Positions 32,986 through 44,412 of a stretch of DNA of 64,000 nt are shown piece by piece. The notes under the pieces are model-generated. The model made no database searches. It was not told where the DNA came from and saw only the letters and a list, made by a program, of their open reading frames with translations. Made by a program: the position numbers and the translations under genes. Source of the DNA: Perkinsus olseni (lineage: Eukaryota; Perkinsozoa; Perkinsida; Perkinsidae); contig JABANP010000093.1 of the NCBI GenBank assembly GCA_013115135.1, positions 62,001 to 126,000 of the forward strand. Reading direction: 5' to 3'. How positions within the stretch are numbered: position 1 is the first letter of the stretch; each line of letters starts with the position of its first letter.

Positions 32986-34377
32986 ATTTGATACATTGAC
33001 GCACAGCGTGAGAAGCGAGAACTCCGTACATACCGCATAATCTCGAGCCTGGAAAGTGTCTACGCCCAGTCCTGCTACCGAGGAAGTACTTCAGACTCTA
33101 TGGGCAGCGACAAAGAAGAACACGTGGATTTTTCAGCGATCGATGATACGGTTTAGCCCAATTAATCAGCTTAAATCGATCACACTCTGAGGGTCATATT
33201 GCCAAGCCCAGGAAAATTTGGAACGTAGCACGAATTGTGGCGATAGCAGCAGTAGAACCGTATACTTTGGGAAAAGGCGGGAACAAAGTCCAAAAAAAAG
33301 CGGACACTCAGTTTTTCGCGCACGATGTATAGCCTTCTGTTATGAGAACTTTTCATTGAGAAGTAAGGATTTTCGCGCCGCGCAATATTGATACTTAAGA
33401 AATTGCCCGGTACAGGACACTGTTGTGTGGATAGAAGGGGTACCAGATAGAGTCTGTATGAACCCGAGCGTGTATCAGTTGTCACTGTACCGATTACCAC
33501 TCACCCATCTTGCTAACCCATCTCAACATGCTAGTGGGATGTAGTGATAGGATGCCCGACAGCAACAGTCAGTTGTCACTGTCTCCAGCAGAACCTTTCC
33601 AAGACCCTGCTGGAGCCGCCATAACATGCTGAGCATGTCCTGCGAGTCCGAGAGGCATGGAACCACGAGCCTCTATGTGTCACATTCGCAGTCCCGATCA
33701 TGGATGATGCCCATGTCTGAGGCGGAATCTAGTAAAGACACCGCATCGCAGCCAGCCGCAACTCTGCACTTGCGTACATGTACGTGCACTATAGTGACAA
33801 CTACCTTCCTTGCTGCTGCGTACCTGTTATGTCATTTGGGTGTATCGGGTGACATAGGGCGCAACACACAGAAAAAGGCGTCCTAAGCCATGTATTGCAT
33901 GGTGGAAGTGCCTCGTCTCGAGCACAGCGAGCGAAGCGTGCCAGTACCAAAAATCTCAACCTTGCCCTCTGTGCGCCTTTGCTCGCTGTACGTACATTCG
34001 TCCCAGCGAACACGTGCGTTACCTGTCATGCTATTGACATACGTAACGTATGATACGTTGGTCCTAAATCCGCAACGGGATCAGCTTTCTCCGAACTCCT
34101 CTCGAGTCCGGTTCTGCCACTCTTCGAGCCCCGTCTCAAATAGCCACACTGTATTGAGTTATGGTGTATACGCATAAGCGCTAAAGATCCCGCTGAAGAA
34201 TGGCTTTCCGTTTGTTTCCTAACTTCTGTGTAAACTAACAACACTGCTTCATGTTATAGTGCGAGTCATCCATCTCTCCGGAGATATCCTCTTGATGTGA
34301 TACGGGTTTCGCTCCGCTTCCTTCTGACATCCACTTGAGGGTGCCCACACTATCCAGCCAGTTAGTGGTCCTTCGTT

Positions 34378-35112
34378 ATGCCCTCAAGCATCAGACCTCG
34401 CAGCAATAACCTCAACTGGCTCTACCGCAGCTTCTGTATGTTCGTCTGCATCGTGCAAGTGGTGAAGGCTCAGCCAGACGGACCTTTGCGCTGTGTCGCT
34501 GATTATCCCCCGAGTTGCTATGATGGTCCAGGTCTAGCGCAGGGTGGTGAAATATACGAGTTCCTCGACTTTGCCGCATGCTTCTACATCCTAAAGGGTG
34601 TCGACGCCCGTGGGGTTCAACAAGAAAGCCCTGGAATCATATTTCGTACTACTGCTTCTGGGCTCCAAGGCAACATGAAAATTCAGCTGAATACGGCTGA
34701 GAGTCACTCCGGAAATGTACCAAATGTCACAGTGGAGATTGGGGGTTCCGCTTACTTGGGGTTCACCTATGGTCCTGTACACCTTACGTGGAATCCGTAC
34801 GGTGATGTGAGTTTGGGAGCTATTACCCTTGGTCGCCTACCAGATGGTCGGACTGTCAGCACCCCGCGGTACAATTACAGAGTCGATCTCAACGAGAATA
34901 GAATGCGACTCACTGCCGAGGTAAAGGCAAGAGATGGCTCCGATGATGTATACGAAGCCCGACAGATAATATCCCTCGACAGAAGGACGCGCCGTACGGT
35001 GCCTCCCGGTTGGGACATCATCGTCGGCTTCCAGGCAGTGGATCTTAGAAACGTCACACCACAGTTCGATGGTAACATCCACTATATCGCTAGAGGTTAC
35101 CTCAATAGCTGA
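34378..35112 (+). CDS. Secreted protein of unknown function (single exon)
   Basis: A continuous 244-residue frame starting MPSSIRPRSNNLNWLYRSF, with the hydrophobic core FCMFVCIVQVVKAQ giving a signal peptide. The mature part has a Cys pair near the N-terminus (CVADYPPSCYDG), beta-rich sequence, possible N-glycosylation sites (NVTVE, NVTPQ) and a Gly/Tyr segment (YLGFTYGPVHLTWNPYGDVS), ending YIARGYLNS. No intron, no frame problem and no recognised domain. It resembles in build, but not clearly in sequence, the secreted protein at 18986-19768. It sits alone inside a repeat-rich, gene-poor stretch, as expected for a lineage-specific secreted protein. Confidence 0.75.
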   Translation: MPSSIRPRSNNLNWLYRSFCMFVCIVQVVKAQPDGPLRCVADYPPSCYDGPGLAQGGEIYEFLDFAACFYILKGVDARGVQQESPGIIFRTTASGLQGNMKIQLNTAESHSGNVPNVTVEIGGSAYLGFTYGPVHLTWNPYGDVSLGAITLGRLPDGRTVSTPRYNYRVDLNENRMRLTAEVKARDGSDDVYEARQIISLDRRTRRTVPPGWDIIVGFQAVDLRNVTPQFDGNIHYIARGYLNS

Positions 35113-36096
35113 TCAATAGAGCGCTCGGCGGCTCACTGGGAATCGTGCCAGGAGGTTCGCTTTTCTCTCTGGGTGGCGGTGTCTCATGAGCATTTTGTCT
35201 CGACCTGGCTATAGCATCAGTCTTCTCACCACGACCTGCTGATGAGTCGCAGTACTAAGTTAGTAGCTGGTCTCAAACCGGCCACAGGCTGTGACTCACA
35301 GCATTCGATATTGTCCATGTCATTTTTCTTTTCGAAGCCCATGAAGGCTCCCCAGTATACTCCATTGGTGAGTTACGCCTACGTCTCCCACAATGCGACT
35401 GATCGTTTTTGTGGAAGATTCTGGCTTTTAGGAGACTCCGTTGCGTTCGTAAGAGTCTCAATTAGCCACCGTTTTCCGCTTATGGCAGGATCATTCGCTT
35501 GACTCAATTTTCGAGGGTGGCCGGCCGGCGTCAGCCTTCTCAATGGTAAAAGAACTCACAGAGTGCATACGTTACCGAGCACGATGGGTATGCCTGTGCG
35601 CAGGAAGCGCCCCGTTGGATGAGTTCAATGATCATAGATGCACGAAGAATTAGTCAGAAAATACCTGCAGTACTGGCCTACGCCAGACAACTCTTGGACT
35701 ACGCCAGTGGTTCATACAGGATCTTGGCTCTTGGGGGACTTGTGGCGGCGGGGGGGACTTGAAGGTGCGCACATCTCGGAAATTTCGAGGTATTGTAAGA
35801 ATTGCAAGATGCCGAGATTTATAATATCAGCACGGGCATCAACGTGACCACGTTGCTGCATGATCCACGCGTGAAGCGAAAGTTCGCTACTCATCGCTCA
35901 GGCACTGAGCCATAAGACAGTGTTTCCGGCTGAATGATTCCATGTAGACTTAGTCCTCAGACTCAGTCTGACAGACTGGAACCTGTTCTCAGTGCTTTGC
36001 ATTCGTGTCCTCCTGTCGCCCTCGAATCGAGGGCCTCGATATTCTGCGCTGCCTCCATGCTAGAAGAGATCCTAGAAGGAACCTAGAGATCAGTGA
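35113..36096. other. Intergenic interval
   Basis: No supported gene. The last 20-30 bp before 36097 begin a stretch also seen near 29650-29760 and 39880-39960 (RNLEISDQFL-like reading), part of the duplicated block. Confidence 0.4.
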
Positions 36097-36597
36097 TCAG
36101 TTTCTGCGGAAAAAAAAGCAACCGAACTTCTCTTTCAAGCGGTTCCCCGGCTGGCAGCCCCATTTGGCAGGCTCGGGTTGTTCTGCATCGGGCGTTTCGA
36201 CTTCGCCAGGGCTGTGAGGGTGGTGCTTGTCACCACACACCGCATCAAGCAGCTCCTCGTGGTCATCAGAAGATGTCCACCGAGTGACCCCCTCAAACAT
36301 CAGCTTCACGTCCTCCACACTCATCTTAACCCCTCCTCCGCCTCCCCTCGAGCCTCTTTCGTTACTGCCCTGATTGCTACCACCCATCAGTGGCAGAGAG
36401 TGCACAAAATCCTGAGGGTGATGCAGTGAGCCGCGGCATGGTGACAGGCCGCCAACCTCGAGTGAGATAACATCCTCCGGCGACCGCTCCTCATCGTCGT
36501 CCTCCTCCTCCTCCTCCTCCTCCTCATCGGGTGTCTGTCGTAACAGTCGGAACCCCGCGTCCATCACATCAGGATCTAGTGAGGCATTTGATGAGGC
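36097..36597 (-). pseudogene. Dispersed acidic module fused to truncated GH92
   Basis: Reads ASLDPDVMDAGFRLLRQTPD, a poly-Glu tract from the CCT repeat at 36501-36525, SPEDVISLEV, then VKMSVEDVKLMFEGVTRWTS and DDHEELLDAVCGDKHHPHSP. Upstream it is joined in frame to the broken GH92 copy, so the junction is a recombination product. The same module forms the likely N-terminal exon of the gene at 37982-40538. Confidence 0.55.
36501..36525 (+). repeat. (CCT)n microsatellite encoding poly-Glu on the minus strand
   Basis: Eight consecutive CCT units within the acidic module; the equivalent place in the second copy (near 40310-40325) is shorter and imperfect. Confidence 0.9.
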
Positions 36598-37719
36598 ATC
36601 ATCGACTGTCTCTCCCCAGGCGACGGCCACGTTGGCAGCCAGCCTGCCTCCTCGTATGCGTTGACCCAGCCTTCGAGTAGCCGAGCAAGAACGTCCGGTG
36701 CCGCCAAGTCCAGCCAAACATAAACCGTGTTATAGGAGTCCCAGAAACCACTGTCAGCCGCCAGCTCCCCGGGATGCACTCGCCCTGTATAAGGACTGTA
36801 ATGCACCCTCGTGTCGGTTTCGTTGAGCTCAGTTAGTAGGCGTGGGAAGAGGAGAGATCGGTAGTAGTTGGTGTAGAAGGTGCGCCGAATATTGTAGCTT
36901 CCCTACGAAGGTTTAGCCACGCCTGCGCCTCCGAGATGAAGGAAGTGGCAACCCGGATTGTTACCCGAGATTGAACCCGAGATTGTTACTACCAGCTACG
37001 TCGAAGCTTAGCACGGCATCGCGAGAGAGTGAGGTATCGAGCATCACGGAGACCGGCAGAGGCTTGGCGTCAATAACAACGAACATTCGGAAGTTGGCTG
37101 GGACGCCGCCTGAGTTCACGTTGGTGGTGAATGCGATCCTCGACACTTCATCCGGCTTCGACAACAAGACGAGGTCTCTAGAGTTTCTAAAAATAATTTG
37201 TTTCTTTCCTTCAGAGACGAAACGAAAACGCAGAGCCGCCGCATGGTCCGTCGGGGTCATCTCAGTCACGACGTAACCACAGGCAGCAACAGGGGGACTG
37301 TTGACCAAGGAGGTGCGGAAGTAGTATGGCCTGTATACGGTTTGATCTGGCCGGAAGAAGCTCGCCCCGGGTAGCGTTATGAAAGAGGTGATAGGAGTTT
37401 CCACTTTTGGCAGTATGAGGAAGTAGCCGTAGTCGCTTATCCACCACGAGGGCTGATGAGTGCACAGAATACCGTAGAAGTCAGATGATGCTGGAGAGAA
37501 ATCAAGACGGCCATCGCGCATCGTGGTAGCCACAGACCAATGATTGAACCCGAAGGGCCTTGCCATGAGGGGCATGTTGCCCCCCGTAGAAATGTCGTAG
37601 TTATTAGTGGTACCCGCCAGAACGTTGGCCATCTCCGATGGGGACTCTGCACTCGGGGCCCGATGAGACAAGGTGAAGCACGCAAGAAGTAGAAAGCTCC
37701 GGCCAAGTCGAGTATCCAT
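36598..37719 (-). pseudogene. Truncated GH92 alpha-mannosidase copy
   Basis: Starts at 37719 with a signal peptide like the full copy (MDTRLGRSFLLLACFTLSHR) and follows it closely to DAVLSFDVAGSNN. The frame then ends at 36961 in a short inserted repeat (CCGAGATTG units). A further piece with LAADSGFWDSYNTVYVWLDL lies at 36600-36830 after a deletion of roughly 270 coding bases, and then runs into the acidic module. The catalytic C-terminal half present in the copy at 25056-27446 is absent. Not expected to encode an active enzyme. Confidence 0.85.
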
Positions 37720-39960
37720 TTCGAAGAAGTCCCCTGCATAGAAGGAGGGTCACCCCAAAGCAGCGGAGCCGGGGCCGAACACAATGCAGAAGGCTCACAC
37801 GGGAAGACGACAAACAGTATCAGCAGGAGTCAAACCATACAAACAAGGCAAAGGTCGGTCTCTAATGCTACAGCAATGATGACTAGTATAATAGTTAGAA
37901 GCGCTAGACAGTCGTGGTCGGGGCCTCTGACCTGAAAAGTTGAGAGCACCGAGGAGGAAATGCCGATGAAGGATGGATTTCTCACGATTCTGGGACCGGC
38001 GTGGCGAGGCTCGGCTTTGCGTCGGAGCCCGCCAGAAGCGTATCGTTCAGCCAAGCATCGAAACTAGCGTGCCCCTGAAGGAACGCACGCTGGCCTCGGA
38101 AACGGTTGAGGGAGCCGAGCCGAGTTACATAGAAACAATCCTCTGGCGTCATTCCCGTCGCCTGAAGGAATGCTTCCACACACTCCGGATCAGCCCAATC
38201 GACCAAGCTGATGAGCTTGTAGTACTCCGCCTGAGACGAGAGGCCAATAAAGACCATCTCGCGGCGGCGGCGAGGAGGAGGACATACCATGCCTTCCGAA
38301 GTTCGTTTCAGCAGCTCCGTCGAGCTCAACTCCGGGTCGATCGCATCAGATACCTCGTCGGTCTGGTCAGCGGCAGCCTTCGGGACCAGCGTTCTCTTAG
38401 GCGAGGACGCTTCATCCGGAGCGACAATGTCGTTGTAATTCCGGAATTCGTTAACAGACGGAGCGTAGTCGGTGGTGCCGCTGGTGAAGTCCAGAACGAG
38501 TCCTGACAGGCCACCAACGAGCCATCAGCCTAGCGCCAGCGTGGAAGCGAGCTCGGCTACCCTCATCTCGGTGATTTTCGGCGTGCAAGGGAGAGGACAG
38601 AACCCAATCCTCAACGGGGCTAGTAGGCAAGAGGTTGTACGCCGTGGAGATGGCACTCATCGAATTCATCTTCAGCTTCTTGGGGTAGAAACTGGTTTTG
38701 TGAGGAGACATGAGCGCACGGCCAAGATTCTAAGATACTCACCGAACCTGCTTCTTGAAGAGCTTATAGGCAACCTTCTGGATTTGCCGGTTGGGAGTTC
38801 GAAACATCTTCACCAGCGATGAGAAGGAGCGGAACTGCACCAGGATCTTCCGCACTCTGAAACGGCCACGTCGAAGCAAAAACACTAGCTTCACGGCCTT
38901 CCTACCGCTCTGGTGAATCCCTGCAGACGGCGTAAAGAACGCTGGCGGCCCTCCAGTATGATTCAGCTAGGGGCGATGGCATGGCGTTTTGCAATCTGAG
39001 GCGGAGCGATGCAAGGCGGTCTCACCAAAGGGCTTACGTCTCCGTTGCAGCGGTATCTCCCTCAGCCTCCCAGGGAACCCTGGATACTTTGTCGGCCGCC
39101 CGAAGGCATGGTAGGACAGGGGGCACATCGTAAGGCCCCACAGCTGTCTCATCAAGACCGTTCAGAATCTTCAGCATCACGAGAGCTCCGTTGTTCTCTA
39201 CCCAGGGGACAATGCAGAGGGCGGGCAAATCGTGAGTTGACTCCTACTGCAGAAGGAATCCACTATAGTTTGGAAAAGTTGCAGAGAGATTTGACGGCTC
39301 CTCTTCAGCAGACACACGGCCATACCGGTCGCAGCTGCCGTTATGATATCGGAATGCCTGCAGGTGATGCTAGACGCTTCGGCCCAGAAAACCCGATCGG
39401 ATTCACCGCTGCATCTCCTTCTCCTCCCTTGGCCGTCGTCGAAGGCAGGCACTAGCTAGAGTGGCCCCGTCGACCAGCATCAACTCTTCTATGGTGAAGT
39501 TCTGAAGCCAAGCAACGGGGAAGTAGCTAGGACTGCGGCCATGGATCGACTATACCGAGACGGGTGAGACGATTGGTGGCCCTTGATCGCCCTACCTCCG
39601 AATGGTCGCCTGAGTCTGCAGTGCTCCCACGGCCCTCGATCATCAAGAGTCTGAAGTCACACTACGTGAGCGGACCAAGCTTCCCTCGACGCCCTTGGCC
39701 TACCTGCTGCTGGAGTATCAATCTGCGCTCAAGCGAGAGATCGATGGTGCTCGGGTACTCGCTGGGGTTCTTCGACGCCGACTGAGAACCATCACCTCCC
39801 CGGAACACTAGAGTCGACCCCTTACAAGGCTCAGCTGCTGTAGAGTCGAAAACAGGCTGTCTAGCTTAGGCATGAGACACTGGAAGAACCTAGAGATCAA
39901 TGATGAACTTCTGAGAACAAGTAGCAACCGAACTTCTCTATCAAGCGGTTCCCCCGGCTG
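36598..39960. repeat. Segmental duplication, copy 2
   Basis: Direct repeat with 26226-29760, about 10.2-10.4 kb away. Flanked on both sides by copies of the acidic module (36178-36597 and 39985-40400), which may have mediated unequal recombination. Confidence 0.85.
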
Positions 39961-40538
39961 GCAGGCCCCCACGAGAGGCTCGGGCTTGCTCTGCATCGGG
40001 CGTGTCGACCTCGCCAGGGCTGTGAGGGTGGTGCTTGTCACCACACACTGCATCGAGCAGCTCCTCGTGGTCATCGGCGGAGGTCCACCGAGTGACCCCC
40101 TCAAACATCAGCTTCACGTCCTCCACACTCATCTTGACCCCTCCTCCACCTCCCCTCGGGCCTCTGCCGTTATTGGCCTGACCGCTACCGCCCATCAGTG
40201 GCAGAGAGTGCACAAAATCCTGAGGGTGATGCAGTGAGCCGCGACATGGTGACAGGACGCCAACCTCGAGTGAGATGACATCCTCCGGCGACGGCTCCTC
40301 ATCGTCGTCCTCCGCCTCCTCGTCGACCGCCTGCCGCAACAGTCGGAAACCCCGCGTCCATCACGTCAGGATCTAGTGAGGCGTTCGATGAGGCCTCGGA
40401 GCTGGAGGTTATCACCGAGGACCTGAGAACAAGCTGACCAAGGAAGGACACTGGGAAACAGCCCTCACGAGTCATCATCATCCTCCTCCTCCTCTCCATC
40501 GTCTCTCCTCGAAGATCTATTCCCCCCGGCGTTTTCAT
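37982..40538 (-). CDS. Unknown multi-exon protein, intact copy
   Basis: The likely N-terminal exon holds an acidic module (SPEDVISLEVGVLSPCRGSL, VKMSVEDVKLMFEGVTRWTS). Later exons read RFFQCLMPKLDSLFSTLQQL, LKRSRQISLQLFQTIVDSF, VENNGALVMLKILNGLDETA, RKILVQFRSFSSLVKMFRTP, TAYNLLPTSPVEDWVLSSPL, then across a 58-nt intron LVLDFTSGTTDYAPSVNEFR, and finally PPPRRRREMVFIGLSSQAEY and VDWADPECVEAFLQATGMTP, ending at TGA 37982-37984. The helical repeats in the middle have an armadillo-like feel, but I cannot assign a family. One extra base near 40344-40348, absent in the 36.5-kb module copy, moves the frame by +1. The exact start is not fixed. Confidence 0.5.
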
Positions 40539-40693
40539 TCACCCAGGAAGACGGTTGCCGACGGCCTCTCTCCCCGCGCCGGGTCGGTGGAGCCGCCGGG
40601 ACCCTCACGCCGTTACACCAATACCCTCTGCTCAGCGCACGTTTTGTCTGTGCCTGAACACATAGGCGCATCACCGAGCCTGCGTGGATGCCT

Positions 40694-42500
40694 TCAACAG
40701 GTTACAGTGCGGTCCTCCCAGTTGGGCATCAGGTGCTTCACCAACTGCTGGATGGAGAACCGACTCTCCGCATCGCTTTTCTGTACGCGCGTGAGACCCA
40801 TGCGGTACTTGACCAGGCCTCGGGCTTTCAAAGAGAGGAACCTAGCGAGCCAGGCGATGGGCGCGCACCCACCGAGGGACGACCTCACCGTGTGTAGATG
40901 TCAGCTAGAGGTGTCGAGTTCCTCCTGAGGAACTCCTCCTCGGCGGCGTGGAAGGCGTAGGAGCGCAGGAATCTATCCTGGAGGAGAAGCAGGGGGTCCG
41001 CGAGGAGGCCTGGCCTCGGGACTCTACCTGGTAATCGTTGATGATACTGAGGGCCTCTCGGATGGGCGTAGGCCTCCTACAGCCATGCTTGGTGTGGATG
41101 TAGTTCTCGTGGAGGCAGAGGACGACGAAGGCCTGAAGCATCCTGCAAGGGGCGATGATGATGGGAGGCGGGCTGACTTGGAAGTCCTTCAACTTGGGCT
41201 CGGAGGCCGGGAACTCCCCTAGAAGGACGCTGCACTCTGTCTGGGATGCCGCTTGGAGAGTGCGGACGGACTTCCGGCATTGACGCAGATCTACACGACA
41301 GAAAGTGTGGGATTGCACGGTCGATGATAGGCTCACCCCTCTCAGGGAGTGTTGGGCGTCATGAGGAAGAGCCACCGATCAGGCGCATCGAGGATGGCCT
41401 TCCAAAGCAGCAGGTCGCATAGGAGGAGCTGAGGGGTGCATCGAAGAGAACGGGGAGACTTCTCCTGGCTCACACCTTCCGTATTGGCAGCTCCCGGAGG
41501 TCCAGTGCGAACCGTGACGCGAAGGTCAGTACTTCCACTAACGACCGTTCCCCCTCTCCATCATCAGTCTCTTCACACGGAGAGGGCTGAGCGAAAAGAC
41601 CAGGTGCTAGACTAGGCCAGTGAATATTCCCTACTGTCTCCTGAGGGCCCACCCACCACTTCGTGAGATGAGCCCACAAGGCACTCCTCTGCGAAGTCCG
41701 GACGATGCAGATTGAAAAGCACGCAGACGTATATTATGTTGAAGCAGCATCGGAGCTCTCTAGCCAGTAAGAGCTCGCACCTGATAACGGTTCATTGTTT
41801 CCTTGGGCGGCACTCAGGCACTCACGGGCGGGGGTCTTCCGGCAGATACCCAGCATCGCGCTTACGGGTGAGCATGTAGGCCGAGTCTGAAGGCACGACG
41901 ACTGATACAGGCAACTTGACCGGGTGGTACTGACCTAGCAGCTTGTCGAGGAGCAGGACCATACACCGCAGGACTCCCTTCATGGTAGAACATCTCGCTG
42001 GCACTGCGCATCAAGGGGAACGAGGGTGTCGCAGGGCGAATCCTCAGCGAGCGAGCAGCCAAAACTAATATACCTGGAGGGAGCCGGTGAGCGGACACGC
42101 GCCATCCTCCCATCGGTCGCTCACTGTAAGGCCATCAGAGTGTCCACTCTGAGCCATTGTCCTCTCTCTACAACGGGGTCGTCCAACATGCCGTCTAGTG
42201 ACTCCACTAGCAGGGCTAGGCATCTGGCCACCACATCCGATATGTCATCAGAACCCAAGGACTCGCACAGCCGAGCGAAGCTCTGGCGGCCAAGGAAAAG
42301 GTCCTGAACGACGAGACTAAATTTGAAAGAATCCGAAGGACATTGAATACCTGTATTTCCGTGTGCCAGAGGTACTCGTCAATCAGATAGAGAGCTTCTA
42401 GATCTGAAACGGCGCCATCTTGGGAGCTGGCGATCAGAAGACGATGTTCTCGACGGTGACGTGTCCGGCTTGGGCGAGGACGGCTGCAGGAAGCTGCCAC
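40694..42500 (-). CDS. Unknown multi-exon helical protein
   Basis: Exons in order: YLIDEYLWHTEIQ (near 42360-42400), DLFLGRQSFARLCESLGSDD, VERGQWLRVDTLMAL (near 42130-42180), YISFGCSLAEDSPCDTL, MRSASEMFYHE, GVLRCMVLLLDKLLG (near 41935-41980), DSAYMLTRKRDAGYLPEDP (near 41835-41890), then TECSVLLGEFPASEPKLKDF, CRMLQAFVVLCLHENYIHTK (near 41090-41240), RFLRSYAFHAAEEEFLRR, and LSLKARGLVKYRMGLTRVQK with HLMPNWEDRTVTC, stopping at 40694. Introns are 40-60 nt. Compared with the inverted copy at 31765-32330, two extra bases (near 42013-42018 and 41976-41980) each move the frame by +1 inside conserved protein. No family recognised. The start lies at or beyond 42500. Confidence 0.5.
41690..42400. repeat. 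Inverted-repeat partner of 31765-32520
   Basis: Sequence matches the reverse complement of 31765-32520 over most of its length, including exon and intron parts. This places two inverted gene copies about 10 kb apart around the GH92 duplication. Confidence 0.8.
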
Positions 42501-42689
42501 CTAGACACTCAAGAGTTCGACATCAAATCTAACTGGAGCAGCAAGTTTACTCTTCCTGCGAGTTGATGGTGATGGATGTCCTGGCGAGGCCGAGGTCATC
42601 AAACTCAGGAGAGCTGGGGATGATGAGCTGACGTCGTCAACGCCATCAACCCGTGGTCTAACTCCAACGCGACACGCCTGAACATTTTA

Positions 42690-42890
42690 GAAGCCTTCCC
42701 CCATGAGGCGAGGTGCACATCGCTTCGGCAGATAGTGCAAGACAATGCCAGAGGTGCCCCTCGATGAGGTAGAGAACTCCCATATGTAACATGGCGCCAT
42801 CTTAGGGATGATGAAGAGAGGACTACGCCTTCGATGGAGGTGTGTTCGGCTCAGGCCAACTCGGCTGAAACGGGCTGTCACCTGCATGCA
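42690..42890 (-). repeat. Diverged partial duplicate of 42330-42500
   Basis: Shares blocks with 42330-42500: the CCAGAGGT..CTCG..TAGAGA..TTC run, GGCGCCATCTTRGGGA, and the GACGGTG/GATGGAGGTG..TCCGGCT/TTCGGCT segment. It looks like a tandem, more diverged copy of the first exon and its flank. Confidence 0.5.
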
Positions 42891-43300
42891 TCACCACCGG
42901 CATCAAATTCGACAGTAGCGGAATCACCCTTGCCGCACGTAGATGGTTAGAAGAGGCTGACAGCTTCAGGCTCTGGGCATTAAACTTAAGATAAAGATGA
43001 TGACTAAGCCGAACTCATCACTGAGGAGTGATGCGCTGGTACAACTGCAGCGGGACACGGTTATCGAGATCGAAGCAGCTACTTGAACTCCTCAGGCAAG
43101 TTCATTCAAACCGAAGCCAAAACAGGGGTTGGGCTATGTGGTATTTCTATAGCATATGTCTGGTAATCAGCGTCGTTGGACCCGACGACATTGATAGTTA
43201 CGGAATCTCAGGCAGAGAGCCTGAACGATCGCAATCGGACACAAAGAAAGTTCTCCTAAGCGAAGACCTGAAGCAGATGATGTAGTGACATGTAGTTTTC

Positions 43301-43640
43301 TTGTTGATCTCGAGGCATCTCCTTCAGCTCTGCTCGCCATGCAGCGGGGAACTCTCGTCTCATTACGGAGTCGTCCCCGATTGCCGGGAAACCACGACTA
43401 CCTGGGTCAACCAGGGAGCCTGTATATCCTCAGGATATACAGGCTCCCTGGTTGACATATTTGACGGATATTATCCTGTACCTGCCCAAGAGAACCATCA
43501 ACCGTCCACCGATATACGAGTTGGATTAAACCGAGAACGAATCAATGCAGGATTGGTAATCTCTCGTTGGGATGACTGGGAGATGTAGTTCCTCGGTAGG
43601 GGACGATCATCGACTCAGAAGTATCGCCTCCACGAGCTCG
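43301..43640. repeat. Repeat unit, copy 1 (with 47565-47880)
   Basis: Shares long blocks with 47565-47880, for example CTCTGCTCGCCATGCAGC, CTCATTACGGAGTCGTCCCC and GGGAGCCTGTATATCC. In this copy the unit is interrupted by the palindrome at 43406-43456. Confidence 0.75.
43406..43456. repeat. Perfect 25-bp inverted repeat with 1-nt spacer
   Basis: Left arm 43406-43430 (begins GTCAACCAGGGAG), spacer C at 43431, right arm 43432-43456 (ends CTCCCTGGTTGAC). All 25 positions pair. The related unit at 47565-47880 has only the left-arm sequence, so the right arm arose by local inverted duplication. Confidence 0.9.
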
Positions 43641-44412
43641 GACGTCGGAACAGTTATAACTTGAGCGTTCGGAGGAACAAAAAAAGATCACCAGAGCGCG
43701 CGCAATAACACGCAAAAAACAACTGGCAAAGCAGAGAATCCTGGCTCGGGACACATTCACATGGCCCGGTTGCAAGCGTGTGCAACACTCACCTGGAGGC
43801 ATGACTCATACCACAGTCTGCCGGAGCCCTGAGCCGCAGTTTTGCGTTTACATCTGTGATAGGCTAAATCGTAATCTACCATGACTATCCTTTGTTGTAG
43901 TAGACAATACCCCGTATCTTTGGATGCGGTTGCAACCCATAGCACGCATTCCATATCCAACAAACTCCCTCGGTGGGAAACGGGTCGCCGTCGAAGTGCT
44001 GTTACGGCACTACCGCACTACCGTAGTACTACTACGCAAGTCAAGATATGTTTTACGCACTACATAGAGCCACGTAATTCACATGATGTGAAGAAGGCAA
44101 GCGACGAATGCGAGAGATGCTTCCCGCTCCCCAACTGACCAGTAGGAGGCAGAACGACCCCTGAGTGAAAAGGAGATCTGCCACTGTTTGCTGAACACGA
44201 CTGTTCACAGCATACCGTTCACTCAACGTGAGACGCCATTCTCTTTTCGACGTGTTCGCGGCAGCCCTCCAGCGCTCCGACCAACTCCTCCATACGCCTA
44301 CTGTCAGCAGAGTGCCTGAGCCAGACTAGGTCCGAAAAAGCTAACAGATGAGCCTGGATGTTACTCTCGAATGAGGCCCATGGCATATTCGAAGAAGTAC
44401 ATCACCTCGTTT

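Larger units (their letters stand above)
29766..34377. other. Long gene-poor interval with gene fragments
   Basis: Apart from the two fragments listed separately (31765-32330 and 32757-32985), I find no gene that can be supported. A 12-bp inverted repeat with a 3-nt loop centred on AAGCTT lies at 31098-31124. A minus-strand open stretch near 31300-31510 has some coding look but no recognisable motif. Confidence 0.4.

Noticed and set aside
38520..38590. +1 site and in-frame stops in the unknown duplicated gene
   Set aside because: Both copies carry a GT-AG intron here (58 and about 56 nt); stops and length difference are intronic.
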